Positions 1-5,252 of a stretch of 5,252 bases of DNA are shown here, in pieces. The translations under genes were made by a program, and so were the position numbers. Under the pieces are notes generated by a model. It saw nothing but the letters and a program-made list of their open reading frames with translations. It was not told the origin of the DNA and did not search any database. This stretch comes from JAQVCM01 sp040403095. Lineage in GTDB: Bacteria; Bacteroidota; Bacteroidia; Flavobacteriales_D; Crocinitomicaceae. The stretch covers positions 1-5,252 of the forward strand of contig JBBALI010000081.1 in NCBI GenBank assembly GCA_040403095.1, in the 5' to 3' direction. Numbering within the stretch: position 1 is the first letter of the stretch; each line of letters begins with the position of its first letter.

Positions 1-72
1 AAAGACATTCTTGCGGTGGACGCAGAGTTTATTATTTACGATCAGAGGTTGAATCCGCAATGTTTTGCATAG
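1..72 (+). CDS. C-terminal end of an unidentified protein (partial)
   Basis: Frame 1 is open from the first base and stops at TAG 70-72, giving 23 residues (KDILAVDAEF... ending NPQCFA). The composition, with mixed hydrophobic and acidic residues and no obvious low complexity, is protein-like. Frame 3 is also open for a similar stretch, so this is not proof of coding. If real, it is the tail of a gene entering from the left and running toward the minus-strand gene that ends at 181, so the two are convergent. Too little is present to assign a family. Confidence 0.4.
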   Translation, partial: KDILAVDAEFIIYDQRLNPQCFA

Positions 73-180
73 ATTAAATAATATTGTCAGGCAGGGTAAA
101 TTTCAAGAAATGAAGTAACAATAAATCATTTGTTCGAAAAGTTTGAAATCTTTATTTTTGATTAGTGTGGAATTAATGTC
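73..180. other. Short AT-rich convergent intergenic region
   Basis: This stretch lies between the putative gene tail ending at 72 and the stop codon of the minus-strand gene at 181. It is AT-rich. I see no strong GC-rich hairpin followed by a T run on either strand, so no terminator is called although one would be expected between convergent genes. Confidence 0.4.
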
Positions 181-1404
181 TTAATTAACACCATTCTCAA
201 ATTCAAGAGCAGTGATTAGTTGATTAACTTTAATCTCATCAAAACTGTAGATTTGATTACGGCGGTCTACAAACTCATTAAAGACCTTTTTGTTTTGTTT
301 TTCAATGAATGATTCATCTAAATGAGGAAAATCAAAGTCTGAATTCAATAAGAATGATGTTGCAAAATTCTCCCTTCCATCTTTTATCAAGGTTAAGCTA
401 AATCGTCTAAAGATATTGAACAGATTTGCATCACTTGTAAGGAAATAAGGATAGAGATTCTCATGCAGCATTTTTGATAAAAGAAAACTATTTGATGTAT
501 GTTTGGCATGAAATATATCCCAAGATGTTCCCAATAACTTCTTTTTTACATCTGATGGTTTATTATCCAAACCGATCATTTTTCGATATCCTGTATTTCC
601 TCCAAAAATATTCATTGCCAATTTGTATTCGGGACCACGCATAATATTTAGTTCATCTTTCATCCAATCGAAAAACGCCATCAGGTTTTGTTCTGCACAC
701 TTTTTCGAAAGATCCATTTTCGCCAAACTCCGAATTTTAAGCAATGAACAGTATGTGTTTTTTAGAGAAGGTGCGAATCCACTTAAAAGACTATTGGGGG
801 TGTTTATTGGATTGTCCATTGAAAAATAATTCGTGTTGAAATCATATTTCATGGACTTTAATTGCTTCAACTTGATTTTTCTAAAGAAATCAATTCGATC
901 CCGAAAATCATTCAATTTATTGTAATCAAATTCGGATCTGTTGCTACAAAGCTCCAGTAATCCAAAAATAGGATTGATATTTATAACTGGATGCTCTTCC
1001 AAATATTGTTTAAGGGCAATGATTTTCTGGAGATCAACATTTGTTGCTTTCTTTCCATAATCCATAACTTTTATAATATGCAGACAAACACAACTATCCA
1101 AGCAAATTACTGGTTTAATACCTTTTTCAAGAAACTCTGAAATTTCTCCACTCGTGGGTAATTTTTCTTCACCTTTTTCTGAAAAACTGCTGTACATGAA
1201 TTGAAGTTTTTGATAAATATATGAAGAAAAAGTAAAAGATATTTCAGATGTTAACAGGACAGAATGAAAGAGATTCAATATATAAGAGCTTTTATACTTC
1301 GAGAGTTTGTCTGTGGGTTGAATTATCGAGGGAAAGCACAAAATGGAATCTGAGAGGATACGCTGGCTGCAAATGGTGTTAGTACTATTGTATATCTTCG
1401 ACAC
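181..1404 (-). CDS. PIN-like domain protein, putative ribonuclease
   Basis: The product is 407 residues. I do not recognise a named family, but four acidic positions in PIN-like contexts are visible in order: D103 in a hydrophobic strand (ICLDSCVCLH), E151 in FGLLELCS, D296 in SWDIFHAKH (compare the usual D-x-x-h-A of PIN domains), and D325 in FLTSDANLF (compare the typical T-x-D-x-x-F). PIN domains use such a cluster to bind metal and cut RNA. About 145 residues separate the second and third acidic positions, far more than in small VapC toxins, so this would be an inserted or divergent PIN fold. The first 95 residues have no recognisable domain; no signal peptide or clear membrane segment is seen. 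The start is GTG, chosen because AAAGGAAA lies about 7 nt upstream; the next ATG (residue 70) has no such support. No antitoxin-like gene overlaps it. Single gene, convergent with the sequence to its left. Nuclease activity is inferred only. Confidence 0.6.
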   Translation of the reverse strand: MSKIYNSTNTICSQRILSDSILCFPSIIQPTDKLSKYKSSYILNLFHSVLLTSEISFTFSSYIYQKLQFMYSSFSEKGEEKLPTSGEISEFLEKGIKPVICLDSCVCLHIIKVMDYGKKATNVDLQKIIALKQYLEEHPVININPIFGLLELCSNRSEFDYNKLNDFRDRIDFFRKIKLKQLKSMKYDFNTNYFSMDNPINTPNSLLSGFAPSLKNTYCSLLKIRSLAKMDLSKKCAEQNLMAFFDWMKDELNIMRGPEYKLAMNIFGGNTGYRKMIGLDNKPSDVKKKLLGTSWDIFHAKHTSNSFLLSKMLHENLYPYFLTSDANLFNIFRRFSLTLIKDGRENFATSFLLNSDFDFPHLDESFIEKQNKKVFNEFVDRRNQIYSFDEIKVNQLITALEFENGVN

Positions 1405-1807
1405 TAAATTTTCCTTTTTTGTGGTAGTTTAGCGCGACTGAGGTCCTTCGACAAACAGGTAAAAAAGCAAGAGAACATTCACAAAAGCGAATTTTGAGCA
1501 ACTGGCTAAAGAACGGTAAAAACAAGAGCAAGCATGAACGACGAAGCTTGCATACCCTAAGTTTTATGTTTTCTGAATCTTTGAGAACCAAGAGGAAGAA
1601 CGATCTACCTTCCCGTTATTAAATTTATGATTATTACATAGAACAGACGAAAGAGATAATGGATACTAATAACGTGGATCAAGTGTTATTTGAAATGGTG
1701 AAATATTCATAAGATATTGAGCAATTGAACTTCTGACTTTTAACCTGATTATAAGAATGTCAATTTGATAATTTATCATATGTTTGCGGTAAATAAAACT
1801 ATATACT
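1405..1807. other. Intergenic region of about 400 bases without a convincing gene
   Basis: This lies between the divergently oriented PIN-like gene and the small gene at 1808, so it should hold both promoters. A + strand frame is open at 1428-1622 (64 codons, basic, ending LPSRY) but has no start codon before ATG 1566. A Cys- and Arg-rich minus frame overlaps it (1385-1591). Neither looks convincing. A very short ORF at 1659-1712 (17 codons, MDTNNVDQ...) follows a purine-rich AAAGAGA and could be a gene remnant. A weak hairpin pairs GCAAGC 1528-1533 with GCTTGC 1546-1551 across a 12-nt loop. The region may contain decayed genes, but I cannot show this. Confidence 0.5.
1779..1786 (+). promoter_or_regulatory. 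Candidate Bacteroidota-type -7 element
   Basis: TATGTTTG matches the Bacteroidota housekeeping -7 consensus TAnnTTTG exactly and lies 21 nt before the ATG at 1808. That predicts a short leader of about 15 nt, which is plausible. No good TTTG -33 box sits at the usual distance of about 20 nt; the nearest TTG (1765-1767) is only 11 nt away, so the promoter is incomplete by consensus. Confidence 0.4.
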
Positions 1808-2098
1808 ATGGCATCATTTGAAAAAGACGATTTGTATTACAAGGATTACACTTGGGTACATTCAAAAGGAGACAACCCAAACATTACTGGTAAAATTGAC
1901 CAAAGCAAAGTTAGCGGAAAAGAAGGTTATGAGGTACTAGACTTTATACAAGCATTTATGAAAGAATATAAACTTACAACTAAAGCTGAGGGACAAAAAG
2001 TTGAGAAAATGCTTAAAGCGTGTAAGGATAAATTCCCAACAACTCATGAAAGAACTAAAATCAAGGAAATTATAGTTCAGAATTGGTCGAAATTTTAA
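1808..2098 (+). CDS. Small hypothetical protein, 96 aa
   Basis: I do not recognise this protein. It is 96 residues, hydrophilic and lysine-rich, with no signal peptide or membrane segment. The N-terminal 35 residues contain several aromatic residues (DDLYYKDYTWVH) and may form strands. Residues about 38-96 look helical (VLDFIQAFMKEYKL, then AEGQKVEKMLKACKDK, then TKIKEIIVQNWSKF), suggesting a small cytoplasmic all-alpha C-terminal part. Support for a real gene comes from the matching -7 element upstream, an ATG start after an A-rich leader, uniform Lys/Glu-rich codon use, and a clean terminator 25 nt after the stop. It is a single-gene unit between the PIN-like gene (divergent) and the sigma/protease operon (convergent). 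A role in either neighbouring system cannot be judged from sequence. Confidence 0.75.
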   Translation: MASFEKDDLYYKDYTWVHSKGDNPNITGKIDQSKVSGKEGYEVLDFIQAFMKEYKLTTKAEGQKVEKMLKACKDKFPTTHERTKIKEIIVQNWSKF

Positions 2099-2122
2099 GG
2101 TAATGTAATTCTAAGTTAGCAT

Positions 2123-2150
2123 AAAACCCTAGCTGAAAAGTCAGGGTTTT
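2123..2150. terminator. Hairpin terminator shared by convergent genes
   Basis: AAAACCCT (2123-2130) pairs perfectly with AGGGTTTT (2143-2150). After one A/C mismatch the stem continues for three more pairs (GCT with AGT, including a G-T wobble), closing on a GAAA loop. On the + strand it ends in a T run and GTTATTT, as for an intrinsic terminator of the gene ending at 2098. On the minus strand it also ends in TTTT, 17 nt after the stop of the protease gene at 2167, so it can serve both directions. Confidence 0.8.
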
Positions 2151-2166
2151 GTTATTTAAAATCTCT

Positions 2167-3000
2167 TTAATCTTCCCAAATAACGCTGATTGCGTAGTTC
2201 TGATGAAACTTGCACTGCTCATAAAATTTTCTGTTTGTTGAATCATCCCAAACATTCTTAAACCAATCCATTGCAAAAACCTGCTGGCGGGTTGCGGGTG
2301 ACCTTTGTTTACTGAAATATTCTCCTGCAACAGTATCGTCAGGAACTTTTGTTTTACCGTGGAGTAAAAATTTGTAAGGGAAATCGTGACTGGACCAGTA
2401 CCATTTTACAGCACCTTTGTAGGACAAAACCACCATAACGGGATGGTTTCCTATTGAAGTAAAACGAAGTGCTGTTGCCGTGAAACTGGTTTGATATTTT
2501 TTGGATAGTTCGTCGATTAATTCAAAAGTAAATTTCCGTTTAAAACAATCTGCTTTAATTCTCGCTTCTGGAAGTAATAAACAGGATGCGAAAAAATCGG
2601 CTTCTCTTTCTGCAAAATTCTTAGAAACAAACCCCGTCTTTGAACTGTGGCTTGGCGATAATCCTTGTTTCAAAGCATTTCGGTGGTGGTCTATAAAATA
2701 ATGACCCAATTCGTGGGCAAAAGTGAAACGGGCTCTCACGGTATGAGCATGAGATAAACGATCTATATTGATATAAATGTGAAATTCATTATTTAAACAT
2801 TCGATTAATCCATCAAATGAGTCGGTGCTATAATTCCCATAGCTGAAAGTAATTCCATTGTCAATGGCAATCTTTTCAGGGGAAATTATACCTTCGGGAA
2901 AATAAGAATTGGAAATTTCTTCTGCTAATTCTGATATCATCAGTTTATCGTAGTCGGAAAGGAAATCACTATTATTTGTTGCCTGAGTTTTTACGGTCAT
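2167..3000 (-). CDS. ImmA/IrrE-family zinc metallopeptidase (COG2856/DUF955)
   Basis: This 277-residue protein carries the zinc-protease signature HELGH at residues 96-100 (FTFAHELGHYFIDHH) and, about 30 residues on, EREADFFASCLLLP. The glutamate of EAD (E133) is the expected third zinc ligand, and the following LLLP is typical of the family. Members such as ImmA of ICEBs1 and Deinococcus IrrE cleave transcriptional repressors in response to DNA damage or other signals; CapP does the same to CapH in some CBASS systems. The C-terminal half (residues about 180-277), rich in aromatic residues, may be a sensing domain. There is no N-terminal HTH, unlike XRE-ImmA fusions, so a DNA-binding partner would be a separate protein. 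The ATG at 3000 overlaps the upstream 106-aa gene by 29 nt, so the two are probably translationally coupled. It is last in the sigma operon. The obvious candidate substrates are the 106-aa protein or the sigma factor (inference). Confidence 0.93.
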   Translation of the reverse strand: MTVKTQATNNSDFLSDYDKLMISELAEEISNSYFPEGIISPEKIAIDNGITFSYGNYSTDSFDGLIECLNNEFHIYINIDRLSHAHTVRARFTFAHELGHYFIDHHRNALKQGLSPSHSSKTGFVSKNFAEREADFFASCLLLPEARIKADCFKRKFTFELIDELSKKYQTSFTATALRFTSIGNHPVMVVLSYKGAVKWYWSSHDFPYKFLLHGKTKVPDDTVAGEYFSKQRSPATRQQVFAMDWFKNVWDDSTNRKFYEQCKFHQNYAISVIWED

Positions 3001-3292
3001 TGTTCATTTGCTTTCTTACAGCTTCAGAAATGGTGTTACCATCTCTTGCAGCCATAGCGAGATTGTTAACTGCATCCTGGTCTGTTTCGGGATTGGTAAG
3101 TTTGGTTGCTTGTCTTTTTCCACGGGTAAGGATATTGACTGGATTTTCCCATTCTACAGGAAGATCATCTGAAATAACCAAATTGGCTTCAAATGCTTCA
3201 ACTTCGCTTTCATCCGCCGGGAGCAAATATCCATTTGTCCTGAAAACTTTTGAAAGATCTATTTTATGTTTTTCGGAATCCATGATGCTCAT
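2972..3292 (-). CDS. Small acidic protein in sigma/protease operon, candidate sigma or protease partner
   Basis: No family is recognised with confidence. The protein is 106 residues. Residues about 20-50 are strongly acidic (LPADESEVEAFEANL, then SDDLPVEWENP), a middle part is basic (TRGKRQATKL), and the C-terminus is helical and hydrophilic (AVNNLAMAARDGNTISEAV, then basic KQMNNDRKNSGNK). There is no HTH, membrane segment or cysteine motif. It starts with the ATGA overlap to the sigma gene stop; a second ATG lies at codon 4. Its 3' end overlaps the protease start by 29 nt. Placement between a sigma factor and an ImmA/IrrE protease suggests it is a regulator joining the two, for example an anti-sigma factor removed by proteolysis, or a protease inhibitor or adaptor. 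This is inference from gene order only. The + strand frame over the same bases is a shadow. Confidence 0.85.
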   Translation of the reverse strand: MSIMDSEKHKIDLSKVFRTNGYLLPADESEVEAFEANLVISDDLPVEWENPVNILTRGKRQATKLTNPETDQDAVNNLAMAARDGNTISEAVRKQMNNDRKNSGNK

Positions 3293-3933
3293 TTTTTAAT
3301 GGTTGCTGAAGTGTTCAAATATAATTTTATTTTGTCCAATGCTCTTTTTTTAATTTGTCTAACATTGGGTTTTGTTGTTCCCCAATAATCACACAAGCTA
3401 TCTAAAACTGTTGAAGGGGTATTCTTTCCCTCTTCATAGAAATCATAACATGAAAGCAAAATATGTCTTTCTTTATCGGTCAAACCTTCCAGTGCTTTGT
3501 CAATGAGTTTCCTGTTGTTGGAAATTAATTGTTCTTCAAAATCCAACTCTATTATGGAATCGGGCATTTCGTCATCGCTTGTCAACACATACATTTTCGA
3601 ATGCCTGGAAAATGATTTTATCATATCGGAAAACTCATTCCTCGCTATTGTACAAATCCATGCTTTAAAAGCGGTTTCCTCATTCTTATGTTTTTTTTCA
3701 TCGAACGAGAAACTCAACGGATTGTCATATACTTCTAAAAAGACATTGGCAACTATATCATCGACAAAATCTTTATTGTAAACACTTTTCGATTTCAAAT
3801 GCCCAATCACAGCAGAGTTTAAAAATTTGGCATATCTATGGTACAAGGTAACGAATGCTTCATTTGCAGAAACCTCATTGATTTCCTTATCCGACATGGT
3901 CAGCAATAAATCTTCTATGGTTGGCTCATTCAT
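3289..3933 (-). CDS. RNA polymerase sigma-70 family factor, ECF-like
   Basis: The 214-residue protein has the two-domain layout of ECF sigma factors. Region 2 spans residues about 24-110, with the characteristic DDIVANVFLEVYDN (compare eDlvQevFl.v) and AFKAWICTIARNEFSDMIKS (compare f.aWL..IArN...D..R), which contact core polymerase and the -10 element. Region 4 spans about 138-206, with LTDKERHILLSCYD followed by the HTH stretch in WGTTKPNVRQIKKRALDKIK, which would read the -35 element. There is no region 3 or 1.1. The linker (residues about 111-137) is acidic. The ATG at 3933 starts only about 14 nt downstream of the candidate ACTA promoter element on the same strand, giving a very short leader. 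It is first gene of a three-gene operon and overlaps the next by 4 nt (ATGA). Divergent to the nucleotidyltransferase unit, and probably autoregulating through the mirrored promoter motif. Confidence 0.93.
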   Translation of the reverse strand: MNEPTIEDLLLTMSDKEINEVSANEAFVTLYHRYAKFLNSAVIGHLKSKSVYNKDFVDDIVANVFLEVYDNPLSFSFDEKKHKNEETAFKAWICTIARNEFSDMIKSFSRHSKMYVLTSDDEMPDSIIELDFEEQLISNNRKLIDKALEGLTDKERHILLSCYDFYEEGKNTPSTVLDSLCDYWGTTKPNVRQIKKRALDKIKLYLNTSATIKK

Positions 3934-3944
3934 ATACTTCAGTC

Positions 3945-3971
3945 AATAGTGTAATCTGAATTGTGTGACAA
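3945..3971 (-). promoter_or_regulatory. Candidate sigma-dependent promoter of the sigma operon
   Basis: Read on the minus strand, TTGTCAC (3971-3965) is followed by ACAATT and, 14 nt after the final C of TTGTCAC, by ACTATT (3950-3945). The same arrangement, with 20 of 27 positions identical, occurs on the + strand facing the other way. TTGTCAC would be the -35 box and the ACTA region the -10 box of an ECF-type promoter, driving the gene that starts at 3933. Confidence 0.55.
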
Positions 3972-4002
3972 ATCGATGAAAAAATCATCTTGTCACGCAA
4001 TT
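3959..4002. repeat. Imperfect inverted repeat between divergent units
   Basis: Arms 3959-3971 (AATTGTGTGACAA) and 3990-4002 (TTGTCACGCAATT) are complementary over 13 bp except position 3964/3997, a T-G pair. Inside, GATGA 3975-3979 pairs with TCATC 3985-3989 around an A5 loop, leaving a 3-nt ATC bulge on one side. The arms coincide with the TTGTCAC boxes of both candidate promoters. It could alternatively be an operator for a dimeric regulator. Confidence 0.75.
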
Positions 4003-4016
4003 TCGTTTCTACTAAT
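3990..4016 (+). promoter_or_regulatory. Candidate sigma-dependent promoter of the nucleotidyltransferase unit
   Basis: TTGTCAC (3990-3996), then GCAATT, then ACTAAT (4011-4016), with ACTA beginning 15 nt after the last base of TTGTCAC, exactly as in the minus-strand copy. The ATG of the small gene follows at 4037, so the leader would be about 15-20 nt. No TAnnTTTG housekeeping -7 element is seen here, which favours an alternative sigma factor. Confidence 0.55.
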
Positions 4017-4036
4017 ATACATAAAAAATTAATACT

Positions 4037-4206
4037 ATGGCTACAAATGCACCAAAAAACAATTCGAGAGTGGGGCGGTAAAGCAACGTTCTCAAGTATT
4101 TAACTCAAAGACAGGGTTGTACGTCAAGCGTAATGCTGAAAACGGACAGTTTATGGACGTAAAAACTACAGGTGGAAAATTCAAAGGGGTTCGCAAAGAA
4201 AAATAA
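4037..4206 (+). pseudogene. Small basic protein gene, apparently frameshifted (56 codons if repaired)
   Basis: From ATG 4037 the frame reads MATNAPKNNSRVGR and stops at TAA 4079-4081. The -1 frame is open from 4033 to TAA 4204-4206 and continues as AVKQRSQVFNSKTG, with LYVKRNAENGQFMDVK and GGKFKGVRKEK after it, but has no credible start codon of its own. Adding one G to the GGGG run at 4072-4075, or re-reading G4075 after GTG GGG, joins the two into one coherent lysine- and glycine-rich polypeptide. The pattern (NAPK near the N-terminus, GQFMDVK and FKGVRKEK at the C-terminus) resembles small hypothetical proteins I associate with Bacteroidota, from memory and not verified. Explanations are a real inactivating deletion, a homopolymer sequencing error, or -1 ribosomal slippage. 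It is the first gene after the + strand sigma-type promoter and lies 83 nt before the nucleotidyltransferase. Confidence 0.7.
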
Positions 4207-4224
4207 CTTGGCTCCATAAATTAA

Positions 4225-4240
4225 ATGACAGTATGACAGT
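4225..4240 (+). repeat. Tandem 8-bp direct repeat
   Basis: ATGACAGT occurs twice back to back (4225-4232, 4233-4240) in the 83-nt gap before the nucleotidyltransferase gene. It may be a chance duplication or a small regulatory repeat; no hairpin or promoter consensus is associated with it. Confidence 0.5.
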
Positions 4241-4289
4241 AATTTACCTGTGGCAATATTATTGACTTTAAAAAACAAAAAAATCTAAA

Positions 4290-5237
4290 ATGCAATTACA
4301 AAATTCAGAATTACAAAATTTCGTCTCCCGAATTAAACTTCAGGAAGATGATATGCCGAAATACAGGACCCAGATAGACAACCTGAAAAAAAAACTGGGC
4401 AATAAAATTAAAAATGATACCCGCACAGGGTTGAAGGTGACGAAATATCTACTTACCGGATCCTGGAGGAAAAGAACAATACTTCGTGCGACAGGTGCTA
4501 ACCCAATTGATATTGATTTGGTGCTGTATGTTGAGGGTGACGAAAACCTAACGAAAGATTTGAAAAAATTACATGACTTCCTTGTTGGATATCTTGAGGA
4601 AATCTATCCTTCGAAAGATATCAGTAAGGACGTGGATGCTGAAGGAAAAACGAAATCAATCAAGATCAGATTTTCGGGTACAGGTTTGGAACTGGATATT
4701 GTGCCAGTGATCTCGCTTTCAAGTCCGGTGGATTATGTTTGGCAACCCCAGCGAGGTGGAAGTAACGGGAAAAAATATACAACCAGTGTTACCAAGCAGC
4801 TTGAGTTTGCAAAACAGTGCAAGGATCGAAATCCATCTTTTACAGGAATTGTTCGGTCACTGAAATGGTGGCGAAACTTCAAGGAACTTCACCCAACTGA
4901 TGACGAAGCAGGATTGTCTTCTTTTGCTATCGAACTTATCGTCGCTTACCTTGATATCAACAAAGGAGTTGAATCGAACCTGGAACGTGGAATTATCCGA
5001 TTTTTTGAATTTTTATCTACACCAGGATTCCCCATCATCAAATTTGCAGGAGCGTTAAATACTGTACCTGTTTTTACTACACCAGTGTTTATTGCTGATC
5101 CTACCAATAATGAAAACAACGCAGCAAAAAAGCTGGACGAAGATATCTGGGAGGAAATACTTGAAGAAGCTAACGAAGCATTTGAAACCTTGTGTATTGC
5201 TAATTCCAGCTATATTGACCACCTCATTCCAGTTTAA
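4290..5237 (+). CDS. CD-NTase-like nucleotidyltransferase, probable CBASS oligonucleotide cyclase
   Basis: This 315-residue protein shows the polymerase-beta-type active site of cGAS/OAS-like enzymes: GSWRKRT at residues 57-63, the metal-binding pair D74 and D76 in NPIDIDLVLYV, and a third acidic strand residue D136 in LELDIVPVI. A helical C-terminal half follows, OAS1_C/CD-NTase-like, with IVRSLKWWRNF (about 187-197), LSSFAIELIVAYL (209-221) and IADPTNNENNAAKK (268-281), matching the DP...NN segment common in this family. CBASS enzymes of this kind make cyclic di- or trinucleotide signals on phage infection, which activate a toxic effector. All catalytic residues are present, so it should be active. 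The length is normal. Residues 1-50 are helical and may include the long N-terminal spine helix. The start has an A-rich leader and no Shine-Dalgarno; ATG at codon 22 is a less likely alternative. No effector, Cap2/Cap3 or HORMA/TRIP13 gene is in the window; an effector may follow after 5252. The product nucleotide and clade cannot be read reliably. Confidence 0.85.
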   Translation: MQLQNSELQNFVSRIKLQEDDMPKYRTQIDNLKKKLGNKIKNDTRTGLKVTKYLLTGSWRKRTILRATGANPIDIDLVLYVEGDENLTKDLKKLHDFLVGYLEEIYPSKDISKDVDAEGKTKSIKIRFSGTGLELDIVPVISLSSPVDYVWQPQRGGSNGKKYTTSVTKQLEFAKQCKDRNPSFTGIVRSLKWWRNFKELHPTDDEAGLSSFAIELIVAYLDINKGVESNLERGIIRFFEFLSTPGFPIIKFAGALNTVPVFTTPVFIADPTNNENNAAKKLDEDIWEEILEEANEAFETLCIANSSYIDHLIPV

Positions 5238-5252
5238 ATTGACCATGTAATT

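Noticed and set aside
623..829. 68-aa + strand ORF
   Set aside because: Antisense shadow inside the 407-aa gene; no start signal.
1528..1551. Hairpin GCAAGC/GCTTGC as a terminator
   Set aside because: Six pairs with a 12-nt loop, no T run after it, and no gene ending nearby on either strand.
1385..1591. 68-aa minus-strand ORF upstream of the PIN-like gene
   Set aside because: Cys-, Arg- and Leu-rich composition unlike its neighbours, overlaps the start of the 407-aa gene, and no recognisable motif.
2070..2330. 86-aa minus-strand ORF over the terminator
   Set aside because: Runs through the bidirectional terminator hairpin and overlaps the end of the protease gene in another frame.
2976..3299. 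107-aa + strand ORF
   Set aside because: Antisense shadow of the 106-aa gene and the protease start; Ser- and Leu-rich translation typical of a reversed frame, and the minus-strand genes are coupled by ATGA.
3497..3781. 94-aa + strand ORF
   Set aside because: Antisense to the sigma factor, whose conserved regions 2 and 4 prove the minus-strand frame.
5055..5246. 63-aa minus-strand ORF
   Set aside because: Antisense to the conserved C-terminal part of the nucleotidyltransferase.
1..5252. CRISPR array, tRNA, rRNA or insertion sequence
   Set aside because: No regularly spaced repeats, cloverleaf-like sequence or transposase motif was seen. The only repeats are the single inverted repeat at 3959-4002 and the 8-bp tandem repeat at 4225-4240.

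Overview
The window is AT-rich and looks like a member of the Bacteroidota (Flavobacterium, Chryseobacterium or Pedobacter type). Shine-Dalgarno signals are mostly absent and A-rich leaders precede the ATGs. One TAnnTTTG-type -7 element is visible, and the gene repertoire (ECF-like sigma factor, ImmA/IrrE protease, small lysine-rich ORF) fits that phylum. I cannot name the genus from sequence alone. The mixture of regulatory and putative defence genes, with a possibly broken small gene, suggests an accessory or defence-island region.

Left part (1-1807). The first 72 bases look like the tail of a gene entering from the left on the + strand. A 407-aa minus-strand gene (181-1404) follows, whose spaced acidic residues match the PIN-like nuclease pattern. 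About 400 bases (1405-1807) have no convincing gene. A small + strand gene of unknown function (1808-2098) then ends at a hairpin terminator shared with the convergent operon to its right.

Central part (2167-3933, minus strand). Three overlapping genes form one operon, in transcription order: a sigma-70/ECF-type sigma factor, a 106-aa acidic unknown protein, and an ImmA/IrrE-family zinc metallopeptidase. The overlaps are 4 nt and 29 nt, implying translational coupling.

Right part (3934-5252). An intergenic region of about 100 bases separates the sigma operon from a divergent + strand pair. This pair is a 56-codon small gene, apparently frameshifted by one base in a G run, and a 315-aa nucleotidyltransferase with the fold signature of CD-NTases (cGAS/OAS-like oligonucleotide cyclases of CBASS anti-phage systems). 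No CBASS effector lies in the window; if there is one, it is probably beyond position 5252.

The most interesting observation is that the region between these two transcription units carries the same bipartite element, TTGTCACRCAATT then ACTA, once on each strand. Both copies point outward with identical internal spacing. The two TTGTCAC boxes are the arms of a 13-bp inverted repeat. The simplest reading is a pair of divergent promoters recognised by the encoded sigma factor. That would place the sigma factor, a candidate protease-controlled regulator and the CD-NTase unit in one regulon: a possible sigma/protease-switched relative of the CapH/CapP-controlled CBASS systems. This last step is inference.
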